A stretch of DNA of 64,000 nucleotides from CAKOSP01 sp964369845 (GTDB taxonomy: Bacteria; Bacillota_I; Bacilli_A; RF39; UBA660), in NCBI GenBank assembly GCA_964369845.1, contig CAYJFJ010000003.1:4413-68412 (forward strand). Reading direction: 5' to 3'. The position numbers and the translations under genes were made by a program. Numbering within the stretch: the stretch's first letter is position 1; each line of letters opens with the position of its first letter. A model generated the notes under the pieces. That model saw nothing but the letters and a program-made list of their open reading frames with translations, did not search any database and had not been told where the DNA came from. Shown here one piece after another: positions 31,331 through 39,184 of the stretch.

Positions 31331-32350
31331 TTTTATAAACATTGCATCTCCAAATGAGAAAAATCGAAATTCATTTGTTACTGCATATTTGTATGCATTC
31401 ATTATATTTTCTTTTGAAGACAAGGCACTAACTAACATCATAAGTGTGCTTTTCGGTAGATGGAAGTTTGTTATAAGTCCATCAATAGCTTTAAAAGTGT
31501 ATCCTGGATATATAAATATCTCGGTATCTCCACTACATTCTTGAAATTCATTATATTTTGTAGCTATAGTTTCTAAAACTCTAGTACTAGTCGTTCCTAC
31601 TGCATAAATTTTTCTATTTTCTTTTTTAGCTAAATTAAGTCTATTTGCAACTTCTTCATCCATGCTGTACCACTCAGAGTGCATTTTATGAGATAAAACA
31701 TCGTCTACTTCAACTGGTCTAAATGTTCCTAGTCCTACGTGCAGCGTTACATATAAAATTTCTACACCTTTTTCTTTTAAAATATTTAAAATCTCACTAG
31801 TAAAGTGAAGACCTGCTGTTGGTGCTGCTGCTGAACCCACCTCTTTAGCGTACACCGTTTGATATCTTGATTTATCTTCTAGCTTCTCATGAATATATGG
31901 TGGAAGTGGCATTGTTCCTAAATCTTCTAATATTTCTAAAAATATTTTTTCATATATAAAATTTACATGTACTATTCCTTCTTCCATTTTAGATATTACT
32001 TCACAAGATAAATCTTCAGAAAATTTTACGATTGTTTTTTCTTTTAATCTTTTTGCAGGCTTAGCTAAACATTCCCATAGATCATTTTCTATATTTTTTA
32101 AAAGTAATAACTCTATAACTGCTCCTGTTTCTTCTTTTACACCTATAATTCTTGCAGGAAGTACTTTTGTATTATTTAAAACTAAACAATCTCCTTTGCT
32201 AAATTCGTTAACTATTTCAGAAAAAACACTTTCTTTAATATCGCCATTTTCTTTATTCATAAGTAGTAATCTAGATTTTTCTCTATTTGCTAAAGGCACT
32301 TGCGCAATTAAATTTTCCGGTAATTCATAATTAAATTCTTCTACGTTCAT
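31328..32350 (-). CDS. queA: S-adenosylmethionine:tRNA ribosyltransferase-isomerase QueA
   Basis: 340 aa. It converts preQ1-34 in tRNA to epoxyqueuosine using the ribosyl part of SAM, the step after Tgt. Motifs: YELPENLIAQVPLANREKSRLL (region at residues 8-29), VLNNTKVLPARI, GSAAAPTAGLHFT, VTLHVGLGTFRPV and TNFHLPKSTLMMLVSAL. The length is usual. It overlaps tmk by 20 bp. With tgt and the ruv genes it reproduces the Bacillus ruvA-ruvB-queA-tgt order, but with tmk, glyA and folD inserted. Confidence 0.97.
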   Translation of the reverse strand: MNVEEFNYELPENLIAQVPLANREKSRLLLMNKENGDIKESVFSEIVNEFSKGDCLVLNNTKVLPARIIGVKEETGAVIELLLLKNIENDLWECLAKPAKRLKEKTIVKFSEDLSCEVISKMEEGIVHVNFIYEKIFLEILEDLGTMPLPPYIHEKLEDKSRYQTVYAKEVGSAAAPTAGLHFTSEILNILKEKGVEILYVTLHVGLGTFRPVEVDDVLSHKMHSEWYSMDEEVANRLNLAKKENRKIYAVGTTSTRVLETIATKYNEFQECSGDTEIFIYPGYTFKAIDGLITNFHLPKSTLMMLVSALSSKENIMNAYKYAVTNEFRFFSFGDAMFIK

Positions 32351-33026
32351 TTTCAGTTTGTTTAGACACTACATCATATATATAAGCTGCTATTTCATCT
32401 ATAGATTTTGCAACATTATCGTTAGCACACTTTACTGTTGTAAAGTTATATTCTCTAGCCAAATATAAGTATATTTGTTCTGCTTTTTTTAAATGATCTT
32501 CAGAAGACTCATGTTCGTCTAAACTTTCCTTTCTATTTTCTCTAAGTGGTTTTGCAGCTTCGTATGGCATGTGTAAAAAAAGTGTTAAATCAGGTTTTGG
32601 CAAAGCTAGTAAATCATATTCTAACTTTTCTAACCATTTTATTAATTCAATTGCTTCCTTACTACTACTACACTTTGAGGCTTGATGTGCCATATTTGAA
32701 GTTATATATCTATCAAGAAGTACAATATATCCTGATTTGATTTTTTCTTTTATTATATCTATATTATAAAATCTATCTGCTGCATAATATAAACTAGCTA
32801 CTCTAGGATCTACCTTTACAGCACCTTCTTCAAACCAACCTTTACATATATGTTCTTTTCCTAAATATGGCCCACCTACAATTTTACCTGTTGGAGAATC
32901 ATATACTGGAAATGAAGCTTTAAATACCTTATAACCTGCATTCATTAATTTTGTTTCTAATATTTTTGTTTGTGTTTCTTTTCCAGAACAATCTGTTCCT
33001 TCAATAACTATTAACTTACCATTCAT
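32331..33026 (-). CDS. tmk: Thymidylate kinase
   Basis: 231 aa. The P-loop is EGTDCSGKETQ (residues 9-19; most bacterial enzymes have GxDGxGK). The DR[YH] motif is LLDRYITSNMAHQA, and the lid region includes RENRKESLDEHE. It phosphorylates dTMP to dTDP. The product looks like the longer thymidylate kinases, and the P-loop GTDCSGKET is a variant seen in some Bacillota. It sits 11 bp downstream of glyA, consistent with one operon for folate-thymidylate metabolism. Confidence 0.9.
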   Translation of the reverse strand: MNGKLIVIEGTDCSGKETQTKILETKLMNAGYKVFKASFPVYDSPTGKIVGGPYLGKEHICKGWFEEGAVKVDPRVASLYYAADRFYNIDIIKEKIKSGYIVLLDRYITSNMAHQASKCSSSKEAIELIKWLEKLEYDLLALPKPDLTLFLHMPYEAAKPLRENRKESLDEHESSEDHLKKAEQIYLYLAREYNFTTVKCANDNVAKSIDEIAAYIYDVVSKQTENERRRI

Positions 33027-33037
33027 CTTTTTTCTCC

Positions 33038-34246
33038 CTAGTTTTCAGAAAACTTTATTACTTCTTTTTTTAACTCTTTTAATACTTCTTCATTTTCTGC
33101 ATTTTGCAGTGCTTTTATAATTATATTTGCTACTTTTTTAAACTCTTCAGGACCAAATCCTTTAGTAGTCATTGCTGCTGTTCCAACTCTTATTCCGCTT
33201 GTAATCATCGGGCTTTGAGTATCGTTTGGCACAGTGTTTTTATTAACTGTTATACTTATTTTATCTAAAACTATTTCTGCTTCTTTTCCAGATAAGTTAA
33301 ATCCATCTAAAACATTGATTAAAAACATATGATTATCTGTTCCATTTGAAACGATTTTTATTTCATTTTTCATAAACTCTTCTGCAAATATCTTAGCATT
33401 GTCTATTACATTTTTTGCATACACTTTAAATTCTGGCTTTAATGCCTCATAAAAACACTGAGCTTTTGCTCCAATAACGTGCATAAGTGGTCCACCTTGA
33501 AGTCCTGGAAAAATAACTTTATCTATTTTTTTAGCAAGTTCTTCGTCATTTGTTAAAATGATTCCACCACGAGGACCTCTTAATGTTTTATGTGTCGTTG
33601 ATGTTACCACATCAGCGTATGGAACAGGAGATTCATGTACTTTCCCAGCAACTAGTCCTGCAATATGAGCCATATCTACCATTAAATATGCTCCTACTTT
33701 ATCTGCTATTTCTTTAAATCTTTTAAAATCGATTTTTCTTGAATAAGCAGAAGCTCCAGCTATAATTAATTTTGGTTTTTCTAAAATAGCAAGTTTTTCA
33801 AGCTCGTTATAATCAATAGTTTCTGTTTCTAAATTTAAATCATACTGAACTACATCATAATCTTTACCAGAAAAACTCATTTTATGTCCGTGTGTTAAAT
33901 GACCACCATTTGATAAATTCATTCCTAAAACTTTATCGTTTGGCTCCAGTAATGCTCTATAAACAGCCATGTTCGCACTAGATCCTGAATGTGGTTGCAC
34001 ATTTACATACTTTGAACCAAAAAGCTCTTTAGCATATTCAATTGCCTTACTTTCAAAAATATCAACATACTCACATCCACCATAATATCTTTTACCACTG
34101 TAACCTTCTGCATATTTATTCGTAAGTATACTTCCTTGTAATTTTAATATATCTTCTGAAACAAAATTTTCTGATGCTATTAATTCTATATTTTCTTTTT
34201 GTCTTCGTGTTTCTAATTCTAACGCTTCTTTTAAAATATTATCCAT
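33038..34246 (-). CDS. glyA: Serine hydroxymethyltransferase
   Basis: 402 aa from the ATG at 34244-34246, with AGGAG five nt upstream; the longer in-frame extension reaches into folD. It is a PLP enzyme making glycine and 5,10-methylene-tetrahydrofolate from serine. Motifs: ENIELIASENFVSEDIL, NKYAEGYSGKRYYGGCEYVD, NVQPHSGSSANMAVY, and the PLP-binding Lys in VVTSTTHKTLRGPRGG. The pairing with folD and tmk in the same transcript joins one-carbon supply to dTMP phosphorylation. Confidence 0.97.
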   Translation of the reverse strand: MDNILKEALELETRRQKENIELIASENFVSEDILKLQGSILTNKYAEGYSGKRYYGGCEYVDIFESKAIEYAKELFGSKYVNVQPHSGSSANMAVYRALLEPNDKVLGMNLSNGGHLTHGHKMSFSGKDYDVVQYDLNLETETIDYNELEKLAILEKPKLIIAGASAYSRKIDFKRFKEIADKVGAYLMVDMAHIAGLVAGKVHESPVPYADVVTSTTHKTLRGPRGGIILTNDEELAKKIDKVIFPGLQGGPLMHVIGAKAQCFYEALKPEFKVYAKNVIDNAKIFAEEFMKNEIKIVSNGTDNHMFLINVLDGFNLSGKEAEIVLDKISITVNKNTVPNDTQSPMITSGIRVGTAAMTTKGFGPEEFKKVANIIIKALQNAENEEVLKELKKEVIKFSEN

Positions 34247-34256
34247 TTTATCTCCT

Positions 34257-35090
34257 TTATTTATTTTGCATGTTATATGCATCTACTACATTTTCCATAA
34301 TCATTGCAACTGTCATTGGTCCAACACCACCTGGTACAGGTGTTATGTATGATGCTTTATTTTTAACTGTTTCAAAATCAACATCTCCTTTGATTTTTCC
34401 ATCAACTCTTATAATTCCAACATCTATAACTACTGCACTCTCACTTACCATATCTTCTGATACTAACTGCATAATTCCAGTAGCACTTATTATAATATCT
34501 GCACTTCTAGTATGCTCCGGTAAATTAACTGTTTTTGAGTGACATAACGTAACTGTCGCACCTAAATTTGTAATAGCAAATACTAGTGGCTTTCCTACTA
34601 AGTTTCCTTTTCCTATAATTGTAACTTTTTTTCCTGTTAAATCAATATTGTAATATTCAAATAACTTAATAATTCCTTTTACAGTGCAAGGCAGAAAACC
34701 TTTTTTATTCATATAATTTGCATATACACTTTCTGAATTTAGTCCATCTATATCTTTTTTAGGATCTATTAAATTTATAATTTTATCAAAATCCAAATTT
34801 CCTGGAAGAGGACTTTGCACTAAAATACCATTAACAGCCTCATCAGCATTTAGTTCATTTATTTTAGTAATTAACTCTTCTTCAGATACATCATCATCAT
34901 ATTTAATTAGTTCAACTTCTATTCCCACTTCTTTGCAAGCTTTAATCTTGGAGTTAACATAGATTTTACTAGGTTCAAAATTACCAGCTAATACTATTGC
35001 AAGTTTTGCTTTAATATTTTCATTACCAATTTTTTCTTTTACACTTTCTAAAACTTTAGCACTTACAAGTTTTCCATCTAATAAAATCAT
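34257..35090 (-). CDS. folD: Bifunctional methylene-THF dehydrogenase/cyclohydrolase FolD
   Basis: 277 aa. It interconverts methylene-, methenyl- and formyl-tetrahydrofolate. Motifs: the catalytic Lys and Tyr in KIYVNSKIKACKEVGI, GILVQSPLPGNLD, GLNSE, PCTVKGIIKLFEYY, GKGNLVGKPL (Rossmann) and YITPVPGGVGPMTVAMI. It supplies formyl groups for the Fmt encoded elsewhere in this window, and it shares the methylene-THF pool with glyA immediately downstream. It abuts ruvB with a one-base overlap. Confidence 0.97.
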   Translation of the reverse strand: MILLDGKLVSAKVLESVKEKIGNENIKAKLAIVLAGNFEPSKIYVNSKIKACKEVGIEVELIKYDDDVSEEELITKINELNADEAVNGILVQSPLPGNLDFDKIINLIDPKKDIDGLNSESVYANYMNKKGFLPCTVKGIIKLFEYYNIDLTGKKVTIIGKGNLVGKPLVFAITNLGATVTLCHSKTVNLPEHTRSADIIISATGIMQLVSEDMVSESAVVIDVGIIRVDGKIKGDVDFETVKNKASYITPVPGGVGPMTVAMIMENVVDAYNMQNK

Positions 35091-36109
35091 TATATTTCCT
35101 CTCCTTTTTCAAATAGCCCAGTGTTATAGCTAAGACCTAAATGTTTGTATGCTTTATCTGTTGCTACTCTACCAGATCTAGTTCTTTTAATAAAACCTTC
35201 TTGAAGTAAAAATGGCTCAACTACATCTTCAATCGTAGTTACTTCTTCTCCAATACTTGTTGCAATAGTTTCAACACCTACTGGTCCACCACTAAATTTT
35301 TCAATTAATGCTCTTAAATATTCTAAATCTATATTATCAAGTCCATAGTTATCTACATTTAATCTTTTTAGTGAATCATGTGTTATATTTATATCAACTT
35401 TACCTGTTCCAATTACTAGTGCAAAATCTCTTACACGCTTAAATAATCTATTGGCAACTCTTGGTGTTTTTCTACTTCTTTTAGCTATTTCTAGTGCTGC
35501 ATCTGCATCAACTATCATATCTAAAACTTTACCAGTACGTTTTACTATTTGACTTAATTCATCGTTTGTATAATATTCAAGTTTATTTATTATACCAAAT
35601 CTATCTCTTAAAGGTGATGTTAAATCTCCTGCTCTTGTTGTAGCTCCTACAAGTGTAAATGGCGGTAAATCTATTTTAATATTTCTACTTTTACCATCAT
35701 TATTTAAAATTATATCTAATTCAAAGTCTTCCATTGCTGGATAAAGTATTTCTTCAATGTATGAAGGCATACGATGTATTTCATCTATAAAAAGAACATC
35801 TCCAGGTTCTAAATTTGATAAAATAGCAGCTAAATCGCCACTTTTTTCAATTGAAGGACCTGATGCAGTTTTTATTCCAACTCCCATTTCATTTGCAATA
35901 ATGTGAGCTAAAGTTGTTTTACCTAAACCAGGAGGACCATAAAGTAGTACGTGATCTAGTGGTTCATTTCTCATTTTTGCAGCTTTTATGAAAATAGATA
36001 AATTTTCTTTAATTTCTTTTTGACCAATATATTCATCTAGATTTTCTGGTCTTATATTTTTTTCAAAAAAATCTAAATTTGTTACTTCACCATCTGTTAT
36101 TCTATCCAA
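35090..36109 (-). CDS. ruvB: Holliday junction branch migration motor RuvB
   Basis: 339 aa, an AAA+ ATPase. It has Walker A GPPGLGKTTLA (about residue 60), Walker B FIDEIHR, sensor 1 LVGATTRAGDL, the Arg finger in PLRDRFG, sensor 2 in KRSRKTPRVANR, and a C-terminal winged helix (FIKRTRSGRVATDKAY). It moves Holliday junctions together with RuvA, whose gene lies 2.5 kb upstream. MFS and pilin-like genes now separate the two. No ruvC gene is seen, as usual for Bacillota. Confidence 0.97.
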   Translation of the reverse strand: MDRITDGEVTNLDFFEKNIRPENLDEYIGQKEIKENLSIFIKAAKMRNEPLDHVLLYGPPGLGKTTLAHIIANEMGVGIKTASGPSIEKSGDLAAILSNLEPGDVLFIDEIHRMPSYIEEILYPAMEDFELDIILNNDGKSRNIKIDLPPFTLVGATTRAGDLTSPLRDRFGIINKLEYYTNDELSQIVKRTGKVLDMIVDADAALEIAKRSRKTPRVANRLFKRVRDFALVIGTGKVDINITHDSLKRLNVDNYGLDNIDLEYLRALIEKFSGGPVGVETIATSIGEEVTTIEDVVEPFLLQEGFIKRTRSGRVATDKAYKHLGLSYNTGLFEKGEEI

Positions 36110-36110
36110 A

Positions 36111-36641
36111 TTAAAAACCTTCTTTCTTAATATATTCTAATAATTCACTCCAACTTTGTACTGAATCGTATTTAGTATTTCTTTCTTTGTAGCCATATAA
36201 AACGCCTTTAACACCACACTCATCTACCGAATCCAAATTGAATAAATGATCATCAAAAAAATGTGTTATTCCTTCTTCTTTTGCAAGTGGACCTTTTTCA
36301 TCTATTGCTAAAAATAATTTATCATATTTTAGTTTATGTTCAGCTAAATATTTTACTGTAATGTCATGTAGTTCAGCTGGTTCTTCAAATCCTCTTTTAG
36401 TAATTAAGACTATTTTATGACCTTTACTATTTAAATAATCAAAAACTTCTTTAACGCCTTCCTTTAAACTAGCATTTTCACTTATTTCAAGAACGTATTT
36501 ATCTAAAAATTTTCTTCTTTTTTCTTCAGGCATTTTAGTATAAGAATCACCATCTTCTTTAAATTCATAATCTTTATAATAAAAATTTGCTTGTTCTTTC
36601 GTATTAGTCATTGTATTATCAATATCAAAACCTATTGTCAT
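36111..36641 (-). CDS. HAD-family 5'-nucleotidase-like phosphatase (YqfW type)
   Basis: 176 aa. HAD motif I is GFDIDNTMT (nucleophile Asp at residue 5 and DxD), motif II VLITKR, and motif IV HFFDDH, with a helical cap between I and II. The pattern matches the 5'-nucleotidase/YqfW group of small HAD proteins that act on nucleotides or similar phosphates; the substrate is not known. It is the first gene of the transcript HAD-ruvB-folD-glyA-tmk-queA, with a good promoter upstream. Confidence 0.8.
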   Translation of the reverse strand: MTIGFDIDNTMTNTKEQANFYYKDYEFKEDGDSYTKMPEEKRRKFLDKYVLEISENASLKEGVKEVFDYLNSKGHKIVLITKRGFEEPAELHDITVKYLAEHKLKYDKLFLAIDEKGPLAKEEGITHFFDDHLFNLDSVDECGVKGVLYGYKERNTKYDSVQSWSELLEYIKKEGF

Positions 36642-36657
36642 AAGCCACCTCTATTTA

Positions 36658-36686
36658 ATTATATCTAAATTTTACCTTTATGTAAA
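36658..36686 (-). promoter_or_regulatory. Housekeeping-type promoter of the HAD-ruvB-folD-glyA-tmk-queA operon
   Basis: TTTACA (36681-36686) and TATAAT (36658-36663) on the minus strand with a 17-nt spacer. They lie just before an AGAGGTGGCTT ribosome site. Confidence 0.75.
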
Positions 36687-36782
36687 CGAAAGACACTTAA
36701 AAAAAATCAGTATTTCTACTAGTTTATTGTTTTTTTCTTCATTGCCAGTACTAAGTCGCTATACTTATTAAATATTTAATAA

Positions 36783-36808
36783 TAAAAAAGAACTATTTTA
36801 AGTTCTTA
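36783..36808 (-). terminator. Terminator after the MFS transporter gene
   Basis: AAGAACT / AGTTCTT hairpin with a following T-run on the minus strand. The gene's stop lies in the stem. Confidence 0.65.
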
Positions 36809-37979
36809 ATTTATTATTTTTACCTAATTTTTTATTTAATACAAAATAACTTATAACTAAAATTATCAGTAGCATCATACTTAAACATAAATATGCTTGA
36901 AATATATTTGCATAATCTAAAAGTAATCCTAAGAATAAACTAAATATTCCTGAAAATAAAGTTAATGTTAAATTGTAATATGACTGAATAGTTGCTCTTT
37001 TATTACTCGGAGCAGCTTTGTTAATATATTTATTAACTATTGTTTTGCTTATTCCTCTATAAACTTGCTGGAATGCAATAAAAAGAATTCCTATTTTTAC
37101 TTCGGTAAATGATGCTCCTATAAAAGAAATAAATAATAGTGCACCTAAAAATAGTAAGGCGTATGCTTTTATAAACTTCATAATTTTATCTACATATCTT
37201 GAAGATATTAATGCTATTAAATTATAAAATGCATATATATAACCAAAATATATTTCTTTAATTCCAATTTCTAAAAAATACTCTACATATGTGTAATGTA
37301 TTGTTGCAACAAACATATTTATTAAAGCAGAGTATATAATAATCGTTTTAAGTTTTGGATGATTAAAGACATACTTACCCGCCTGTTTAATTTGATTTAT
37401 ATAACTTATTTTTTCTTCTTCTTTTTCTTTTATTTCAATATTTTTTACCGTAGCAAAAGTACATGCTGATAAAAATATTAAAGTTCCTGATACGTAAAAT
37501 GGTAAAGCTTCATTTATTTCATATAAATACACTGATAAAATGGCTCCAACAATTTGAGTAAAAAAACTATACTGATATACTTTTCCTTTAAATTTAATAT
37601 ATTCTTTTTCTAAATTATTAGCTTTTAAGTTATCATAAAATAATGAATCATCTGCACCACTTATAAAAGCACATCCTACTGCTATTCCTAGCTCCATAAC
37701 CGTAAAATAAATAAAACTGTTTCCTAAAGGATATAATGCAAGTGACAGTGCAAAAATCAATGCTCCTAAGATAACACTTTTTTTATGTCCTATTTTATCT
37801 GCAAGTGCCCCTGTTGGAACTTCAAATATTGCAACAGATATTCTAAATATACTTGTTATTAAGAATATTTCAAAAAATGTTAACTCTTTAAACAAATAAA
37901 ATAGTGTTATTATTGGTCCAACCCAAATACTGTTTTTCAAAAAGGTATAAACCTTATATTGAAACAATAATTTTTTCAT
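36798..37979 (-). CDS. MFS transporter, probable drug or metabolite exporter
   Basis: 393 aa with about 12 TM helices. It has an MFS signature in loop 2-3, GALADKIGHKKSVILG (G-x3-D-x2-G-K type, residues about 55-71), and lacks large extracellular domains. The product class resembles multidrug-type exporters, but the substrate is unknown. The key context is its 5' leader: a good promoter, a tiny ORF and a terminator with an alternative hairpin, as in antibiotic-inducible genes. The ATG has an excellent AAAGGAGGAAGT ribosome site. Confidence 0.85.
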   Translation of the reverse strand: MKKLLFQYKVYTFLKNSIWVGPIITLFYLFKELTFFEIFLITSIFRISVAIFEVPTGALADKIGHKKSVILGALIFALSLALYPLGNSFIYFTVMELGIAVGCAFISGADDSLFYDNLKANNLEKEYIKFKGKVYQYSFFTQIVGAILSVYLYEINEALPFYVSGTLIFLSACTFATVKNIEIKEKEEEKISYINQIKQAGKYVFNHPKLKTIIIYSALINMFVATIHYTYVEYFLEIGIKEIYFGYIYAFYNLIALISSRYVDKIMKFIKAYALLFLGALLFISFIGASFTEVKIGILFIAFQQVYRGISKTIVNKYINKAAPSNKRATIQSYYNLTLTLFSGIFSLFLGLLLDYANIFQAYLCLSMMLLIILVISYFVLNKKLGKNNKLRT

Positions 37980-38002
37980 ACTTCCTCCTTTCCTTAAAAT
38001 AT

Positions 38003-38079
38003 TAATCCGAAAAAAGGTAATAAAAAAACGGATTACTATTTTAAAAATAGTGACTCCGCTTTGCGTGTAAGAATAATCC
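38003..38079 (-). promoter_or_regulatory. Attenuator: terminator with competing antiterminator before the MFS gene
   Basis: On the minus strand a stem CGGA...ACTATTT / AAATAGT...TCCG followed by seven T (38022-38058) forms a strong terminator 42 bp before the MFS start. The strand TAATCCG inside it (38029-38035) can pair instead with CGGATTA downstream (38003-38009, 7 bp perfect). It can also pair with GGATTA upstream (38074-38079), which touches the leader-peptide stop codon. Such mutually exclusive pairs are the mark of ribosome-controlled attenuation. Confidence 0.7.
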
Positions 38080-38109
38080 CTATGTAGCTAGTCTTTTTGA
38101 CATATACAT
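38080..38109 (-). CDS. Putative leader peptide of the MFS gene (7-9 aa)
   Basis: ATG TAT ATG then SKRLAT and TAG, starting about 10 nt after the predicted transcription start. The second ATG (38101-38103) has GTGAG 7 nt upstream and is the better start. The stop codon abuts the GGATTA strand of the attenuator. Short leader ORFs with a basic Lys-Arg pair precede macrolide/lincosamide-inducible genes; whether this one stalls on a drug is not known. Confidence 0.5.
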   Translation of the reverse strand: MYMSKRLAT

Positions 38110-38124
38110 ACTCACTTGAAAATA

Positions 38125-38153
38125 ATTTTAACAGAAATACTCGTTTGTGTCAA
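38125..38153 (-). promoter_or_regulatory. Housekeeping-type promoter of the MFS gene
   Basis: TTGACA (38148-38153) and TAAAAT (38125-38130) on the minus strand with a 17-nt spacer, the best -35 match among the promoters I found here. Transcription would start near 38118, leaving a leader of about 140 nt. Confidence 0.8.
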
Positions 38154-38160
38154 CTATTAA

Positions 38161-38577
38161 TTAACACTCCTCATCACAACTATAAATATTAATAAATTCA
38201 GCATATACACGGTTGTTTTTTATGTATATTGCTACTTCATCTTCATTCATTGATTTTTTTGTTATATCATTTTTTATGCATTTTTCATTATCACAGTTAT
38301 CTGTTAAATCAATATATGTTATTTCTGATACTTTTTTTAAAATGCAGTTACTTACAGTTTCTCCACTAGATAATGTGCATTCGTTTACTAAAAGTTCTTT
38401 ATTATCTTGACCATATAATTTGGCTCCTTCGATAATAATATCTTTTTTTGATTCTAGTAAACTTTCATTACTTGAACTCAGCACTTTCATAACTCCTATT
38501 GTTGCTATACTACCTATAATTGTAATAACAACTAACACTGCTAGTAATTCTATTATTGTAAATCCTTTTTTATCCAT
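38161..38577 (-). CDS. Prepilin-like protein (type II secretion/competence pilin fold)
   Basis: 138 aa. It opens MDKKGFTIIELLAVLVVITIIG, a canonical class III leader with Glu5, followed by the globular head. Six Cys residues in pairs (CTLSS..CILK, DNCDNEKC, CDEEC) suggest disulphides in the exported head. It lies between ruvA and the MFS gene and has only 8 bp to ruvA, so it may be read from the ruvA transcript. No assembly genes are near. It is probably a pseudopilin (major or minor cannot be told). Confidence 0.8.
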   Translation of the reverse strand: MDKKGFTIIELLAVLVVITIIGSIATIGVMKVLSSSNESLLESKKDIIIEGAKLYGQDNKELLVNECTLSSGETVSNCILKKVSEITYIDLTDNCDNEKCIKNDITKKSMNEDEVAIYIKNNRVYAEFINIYSCDEEC

Positions 38578-38585
38578 AAAATCTC

Positions 38586-39140
38586 CTATTTCATCAATAA
38601 CTTTAAAGCTTCTTTTATTTGTTTTTCTAGTGTTTCTGATTTATCTACACTTCCTATTATTTTTTTAATTTCTGCAGATTTGTAACCTAAACTTTCTAAT
38701 ACTCCTACTAAATCATCTGTATCAGTTTCTATTAAACCTTCTGTTTCTATATTTATTTTTCCTTTTAAGTCAAGAATAATTTGCTTACCTAACTTTTCAC
38801 CAACTTTAGGAAATTTTGTTAAGTAAAGTAAATTTTCTCTATTTATAGCATCTACTATTCCACTTATTGATCCTGTTGCAAAAAAAGGCATTGCTACTTT
38901 TGGACCTAAACCTTTAACACTTATAAGCTTTAAGTAAAGTTCAAGCTCTTCACCACTTTGAAAACCATATAAACTAAACTCATCTTCTCTTATATGATTG
39001 TACAAATATATTTTATATTCCTTTCCAAGTTCAAAACTAAATGGATTTGCTACAAATACTTTATATCCAATATTATTGTTTTCTACTACTATATAGTTAA
39101 GACCTATATTATCTATTTTACCTTTTATATAATTATACAT
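38586..39140 (-). CDS. ruvA: Holliday junction DNA helicase subunit RuvA
   Basis: 184 aa, slightly shorter than Bacillus RuvA (201). Domain I is an OB fold beginning MYNYIKGKIDNIGLNYIVVENN (shown as a region at residues 1-20). Domain II has two helix-hairpin-helix motifs (LKLISVKGLGPKVAM and LTKFPKVGEKLGKQI), and domain III is the C-terminal UBA-like part that contacts RuvB (GVLESLGYKSAEI). It binds four-way junctions and loads RuvB. It is separated from ruvB by a pilin-like gene and an MFS gene. Confidence 0.95.
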   Translation of the reverse strand: MYNYIKGKIDNIGLNYIVVENNNIGYKVFVANPFSFELGKEYKIYLYNHIREDEFSLYGFQSGEELELYLKLISVKGLGPKVAMPFFATGSISGIVDAINRENLLYLTKFPKVGEKLGKQIILDLKGKINIETEGLIETDTDDLVGVLESLGYKSAEIKKIIGSVDKSETLEKQIKEALKLLMK

Positions 39141-39184
39141 CTTTTACCTCCTATAACTATAATATCAAATTATATTTATTTTTA

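Noticed and set aside
37980..38160. T-box or metabolite riboswitch before the MFS gene
   Set aside because: No T-box AGGGUGGNACCGCG-like sequence or known aptamer core is visible; the short leader with mini-ORF and competing stems fits translation-coupled attenuation better.
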